This document shows positions 61,746 through 64,000 of a stretch of 64,000 nucleotides of DNA, piece after piece. Position numbers and translations under genes: made by a program. Source of the stretch: Hymenobacter sp. (lineage in GTDB: Bacteria > Bacteroidota > Bacteroidia > Cytophagales > Hymenobacteraceae); assembly GCA_025353905.1 (NCBI GenBank), contig JANXNW010000281.1, positions 1 to 64,000 on the forward strand. The letters are read 5' to 3'. Below the pieces are notes generated by a model that worked only from the letters and a program-made list of their open reading frames with translations, searched no databases and was not told the origin of the DNA. Numbering within the stretch: the stretch's first letter is position 1; each line of letters opens with the position of its first letter.

Positions 61746-62906
61746 ATGCCTGACCTCTACGACGAAGCGCCCTGGGACTTACTAGCCCGGCACCTGCGTG
61801 CCGACCTCGACGGAGCCGGGCAAACCCAGCTGCGCGGCTGGCTGCAAGCCGATGCGCGGCACCTGGAAGTGCTCGTCACGCTGACCCGCGTTTGGGAGCT
61901 GACGGCCCCGGCCCGGCCGCCGCTGTTCACCGCCGCCGAGGTGGCCGCCGCCTGGCAGCGCTTCCGCCCGCTGATGGTGGCCGGTGCTTCGACTTCCGCG
62001 CCCGCCGCCGCTGCCGCCGAACCTACCTCGTCCCCGCCCGCACCGCTCCCGCCCGCGCCGTGTCTGGCCGTCACCCAGCGGCGGCAGCGGCGGCGCTGGG
62101 CGGTGCCGCTGCTACTCACGCTGCTGCTCGTCGGCGCGGGCTGGGCCTGGACGCTCACGCGCCGCTCGGCATTGGCTCGGCCCGAAGCGGCGAGCTTCGT
62201 CAGCGCCGACGGGGCGCGCCTGGTCACGCTGCCCGATAGCAGCCGCGCCTGGCTCAACGCCCGCTCGACCTTGCGCTACGCCAGTGCGGGCGGAGTGAAT
62301 GGCGCGGTCGGCGCGGCCACGCGCCGGGTGCAGCTCACGGGCGAGGCGTATTTTGAGGTGCGGGCGCTGGGCGCGAACCGGCCGTTCGTGGTGAGCACGA
62401 CTACGGCCCAGGTGCGGGTGGTAGGCACGGCCTTCAACGTGCGGGCCTATGCGGCCGAAGACTCAATGGAAGTGAGTGTGCGCCACGGCCGGGTGTGGCT
62501 GACGCCGCTCGCCGGCCCCGACAGCGTGCTGCTGACGGCCGGCACCCGCGCCGCCCTGCGCGCCGCCGACGCACCCGGTCGCGCCGCCGGCCCCCTGCGC
62601 CGCCTGCCCATCCCCAACCAGAATTTCCGCGCCTGGCAAACCGATACGCTGCGCTTCGCCGACGCGCCGCTGCCCCAGGTGCTGCGGGCGCTGCAAGCCA
62701 CTTACGGCACCCGCGTGGCGCTGGCCGCGCCGGGCCTGAGCGCCTGCCGCTTCACGGGCACCTTCGTCCACCCGCGCCCGGCCCAGGTATTAGCGGTGGT
62801 CGCCGTGGCCACGGGCTGCCGCCTGCGGCCCGACGCTGGCGGCGGCTACGTGCTGAGCGGGGCGGGCTGCGCTGGGGGCTCTCAGGCAGCGGCCAGCGGG
62901 CGCTAA
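61746..62906 (+). CDS. FecR-family anti-sigma factor
   Basis: A 386-residue single-pass membrane protein. Residues ~1-90 cytosolic (YDEAPWDLLARHLRADLDGA, binding the sigma factor), an Ala/Pro-rich linker, a membrane helix (about 118-136, AVPLLLTLLLVGAGWAWTL), a periplasmic FecR domain (about 150-260: TLPDSSRAWLNARSTLRYAS, VQLTGEAYFEVRALGANRPF, VVGTAFNVRAYAAEDSMEVS) and a C-terminal DUF4974-like/STN-like domain (about 300-370: LRFADAPLPQVLRALQATYG, CRFTGTFVHPRPAQVLAVVA). Expected to hold the sigma factor of 57753 until a signal from the receptor system arrives. Confidence 0.92.
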   Translation: MPDLYDEAPWDLLARHLRADLDGAGQTQLRGWLQADARHLEVLVTLTRVWELTAPARPPLFTAAEVAAAWQRFRPLMVAGASTSAPAAAAAEPTSSPPAPLPPAPCLAVTQRRQRRRWAVPLLLTLLLVGAGWAWTLTRRSALARPEAASFVSADGARLVTLPDSSRAWLNARSTLRYASAGGVNGAVGAATRRVQLTGEAYFEVRALGANRPFVVSTTTAQVRVVGTAFNVRAYAAEDSMEVSVRHGRVWLTPLAGPDSVLLTAGTRAALRAADAPGRAAGPLRRLPIPNQNFRAWQTDTLRFADAPLPQVLRALQATYGTRVALAAPGLSACRFTGTFVHPRPAQVLAVVAVATGCRLRPDAGGGYVLSGAGCAGGSQAAASGR

Positions 62907-62923
62907 GCTTTATTTTTCCGCCT

Positions 62924-64000
62924 ATGCATCGCTTGTACTCAACGTTTTGGTGCGGGCTACTGCTCTGGCTGCCGCTAGTGCCGGGGCTGCCGGCTCGCGC
63001 CCAAACCCCCAACCTGGCACCCCTGCCCGCGCCTGGACCAGCCGCCCTGCTGGCCCGCCCGGTGCGCCTGGTTCAGGCGCGGGCGTGGCCGCTGGGTGCG
63101 GCCCTGGCCGAGCTGTCGCGCCAGACCGGAGTGCCGTTCAGCTACAGCAGCAGCCGTATCGGGGCGGGGCCACGGGTGTGGCTGCGGGCGGGCGCGGCGC
63201 GGCCGCTGGGCGAGGTGCTGGGCGAAATTCTGGCAGCGCGCGGGCTGGCTTGCGGCCGGTTGGGTGGGCAGCTCGTGCTGTGGCCGGCCCGGCAAACGGC
63301 CCCGCCCGGCGTGGCGCTCATCAGTCGGCGCGAGCTGAGCACGTTCGCGGGCCAACCCAACCAACCCAGCCAACCCAGCCAAACGGGCCAGGAGGCGCGC
63401 GCTGGTGCAGCCGGGCCGGTGGCGGCGGCTGGTTTGGCCGCATGGGGGTCAGCGCTGCCCCGACCGGCCGGGGTGGCAGTTGCCTCATCTCCGGCAGAAG
63501 GGCACATTGCCCCAGCCGAAGCCATTCAGTCCAAAAATCATTCTGCAAATGACTCGAAGCCAAGCATTTCACGTTCCTCATCCGTCCGTCGCTCGTCAGC
63601 CAAGCTGGCCAAGCTGGCCGCCGCATCGGCCGTCACGGGGGCGGCGGCGACAGCTCATTCGCCAAGCCGACCCTTACGAGCGAGTATTGCCGATTCGTCG
63701 CGGGTTGAGCCAATGCTGACCCCGCGCTCGCCCTCAACGCTGCTTTCCGATTCGGCTGATGTTGAGCTGGCGCAAGAACTGGCCCGCCTAACGCGCCTGG
63801 CTCCGCGACCGCTGCTGCCGCTGACCGCCATGCCGCGCCCGGCCGTACCCACGCGCGAGCGGATGGCCCAGCTTTCGCTCATTCCGCCCCTAAGCACGAA
63901 CTGGCTGAGCAACGCGCGGGCCAATAACCGCTTCTCCATCAACGCCGGGGTGGGCTACGCGGCCGGGGTGCGGGCCGTGGAGCTGGGTGGATTGGCCAAC
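62924..64000 (+). CDS. STN-domain secreted/outer-membrane protein, 3' end beyond the window
   Basis: Open from ATG 62924 to the window edge (359 codons, no stop). Signal peptide MHRLYSTFWCGLLLWLPLVP to about residue 26. Residues ~50-120 form a secretin/TonB short N-terminal (STN) domain: PVRLVQARAWPLGAALAELS, RQTGVPFSYSSSRI, GEVLGEILAARGLACGRLGG. A long low-complexity Ser/Ala/Pro-rich linker follows (about 135-300), with NQPSQPSQT and AKLAKLAA mini-repeats. The last part, LSLIPPLSTNWLSNARANNR, FSINAGVGYAAGVRAVELGG, resembles the start of a surface-repeat barrel seen in Bacteroidota outer-membrane proteins. With FecR next to it, the STN may deliver the inducing signal. Confidence 0.75.
   Translation, partial: MHRLYSTFWCGLLLWLPLVPGLPARAQTPNLAPLPAPGPAALLARPVRLVQARAWPLGAALAELSRQTGVPFSYSSSRIGAGPRVWLRAGAARPLGEVLGEILAARGLACGRLGGQLVLWPARQTAPPGVALISRRELSTFAGQPNQPSQPSQTGQEARAGAAGPVAAAGLAAWGSALPRPAGVAVASSPAEGHIAPAEAIQSKNHSANDSKPSISRSSSVRRSSAKLAKLAAASAVTGAAATAHSPSRPLRASIADSSRVEPMLTPRSPSTLLSDSADVELAQELARLTRLAPRPLLPLTAMPRPAVPTRERMAQLSLIPPLSTNWLSNARANNRFSINAGVGYAAGVRAVELGGLAN

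Overview
The window looks like chromosomal DNA of a high-GC member of the Bacteroidota, most likely a Hymenobacter-like member of the Cytophagales. Supporting signs are several proteins with type IX secretion (T9SS) C-terminal sorting tails, a PorP/SprF protein beside a GldJ lipoprotein, a lycopene cyclase, the nusB/DUF1573/yajC/ybbR/coaE neighbourhood, TonB receptor/DUF4249/FecR modules and promoter-like TAnnTTTG (-7) elements. The genus is an inference; no rRNA is present.

Layout. 0.05-6.2 kb (+): three co-directional membrane proteins of a BatA-type (aerotolerance-like) operon. 6.3-12.4 kb (-): a housekeeping run of leucine dehydrogenase, NusB, a YtxH protein, isocitrate dehydrogenase, a DUF1573 lipoprotein, YajC, a short YbbR-like protein and CoaE. 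12.6-18.1 kb: an ABC exporter, secreted proteins, two tRNA-Pro genes with terminators, and an amidase. 18.2-19.8 kb: a compact three-gene island that looks like a toxin-antitoxin-chaperone (TAC) module with a SecB-like chaperone. 19.9-26.2 kb: EttA, a DUF349 protein, a DUF2795 protein and a TIGR04222-type membrane protein. 26.9-31.1 kb: two secreted beta-1,3-glucanases (GH64-like and GH16) with CBM6 modules and T9SS tails. 31.2-41.2 kb: lycopene cyclase, an OmpA/PD40 protein, two secreted surface proteins, PorP/SprF and GldJ. 41.4-49.8 kb: ComF, an AhpD-like protein, an exonuclease III-type nuclease, an FAD oxidoreductase, galK, galT and small membrane or secreted proteins. 49.8-53 kb: an outer-membrane-like protein, a LytS/LytTR two-component pair and a fasciclin lipoprotein. 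53-64 kb: a TonB receptor, an MFS transporter, then an ECF sigma / TonB receptor / DUF4249 / FecR / STN-domain module that runs off the window.

The most striking unexplained pattern is a family of more than twenty intergenic elements built from short, imperfectly repeated words (for example CAATGAGCAATTAT, GTGAGACATG, AGTGCTTGGTGC) that are usually repeated in inverted orientation to give long hairpins. Words are shared between some loci and differ at others. They fill most of the gaps between genes, very often contain or touch the stop codon of the adjoining gene, occur between convergent, co-directional and divergent genes, and in galT one appears in frame inside the coding sequence. The TAC island and this repeat family are the two things most worth a second look.
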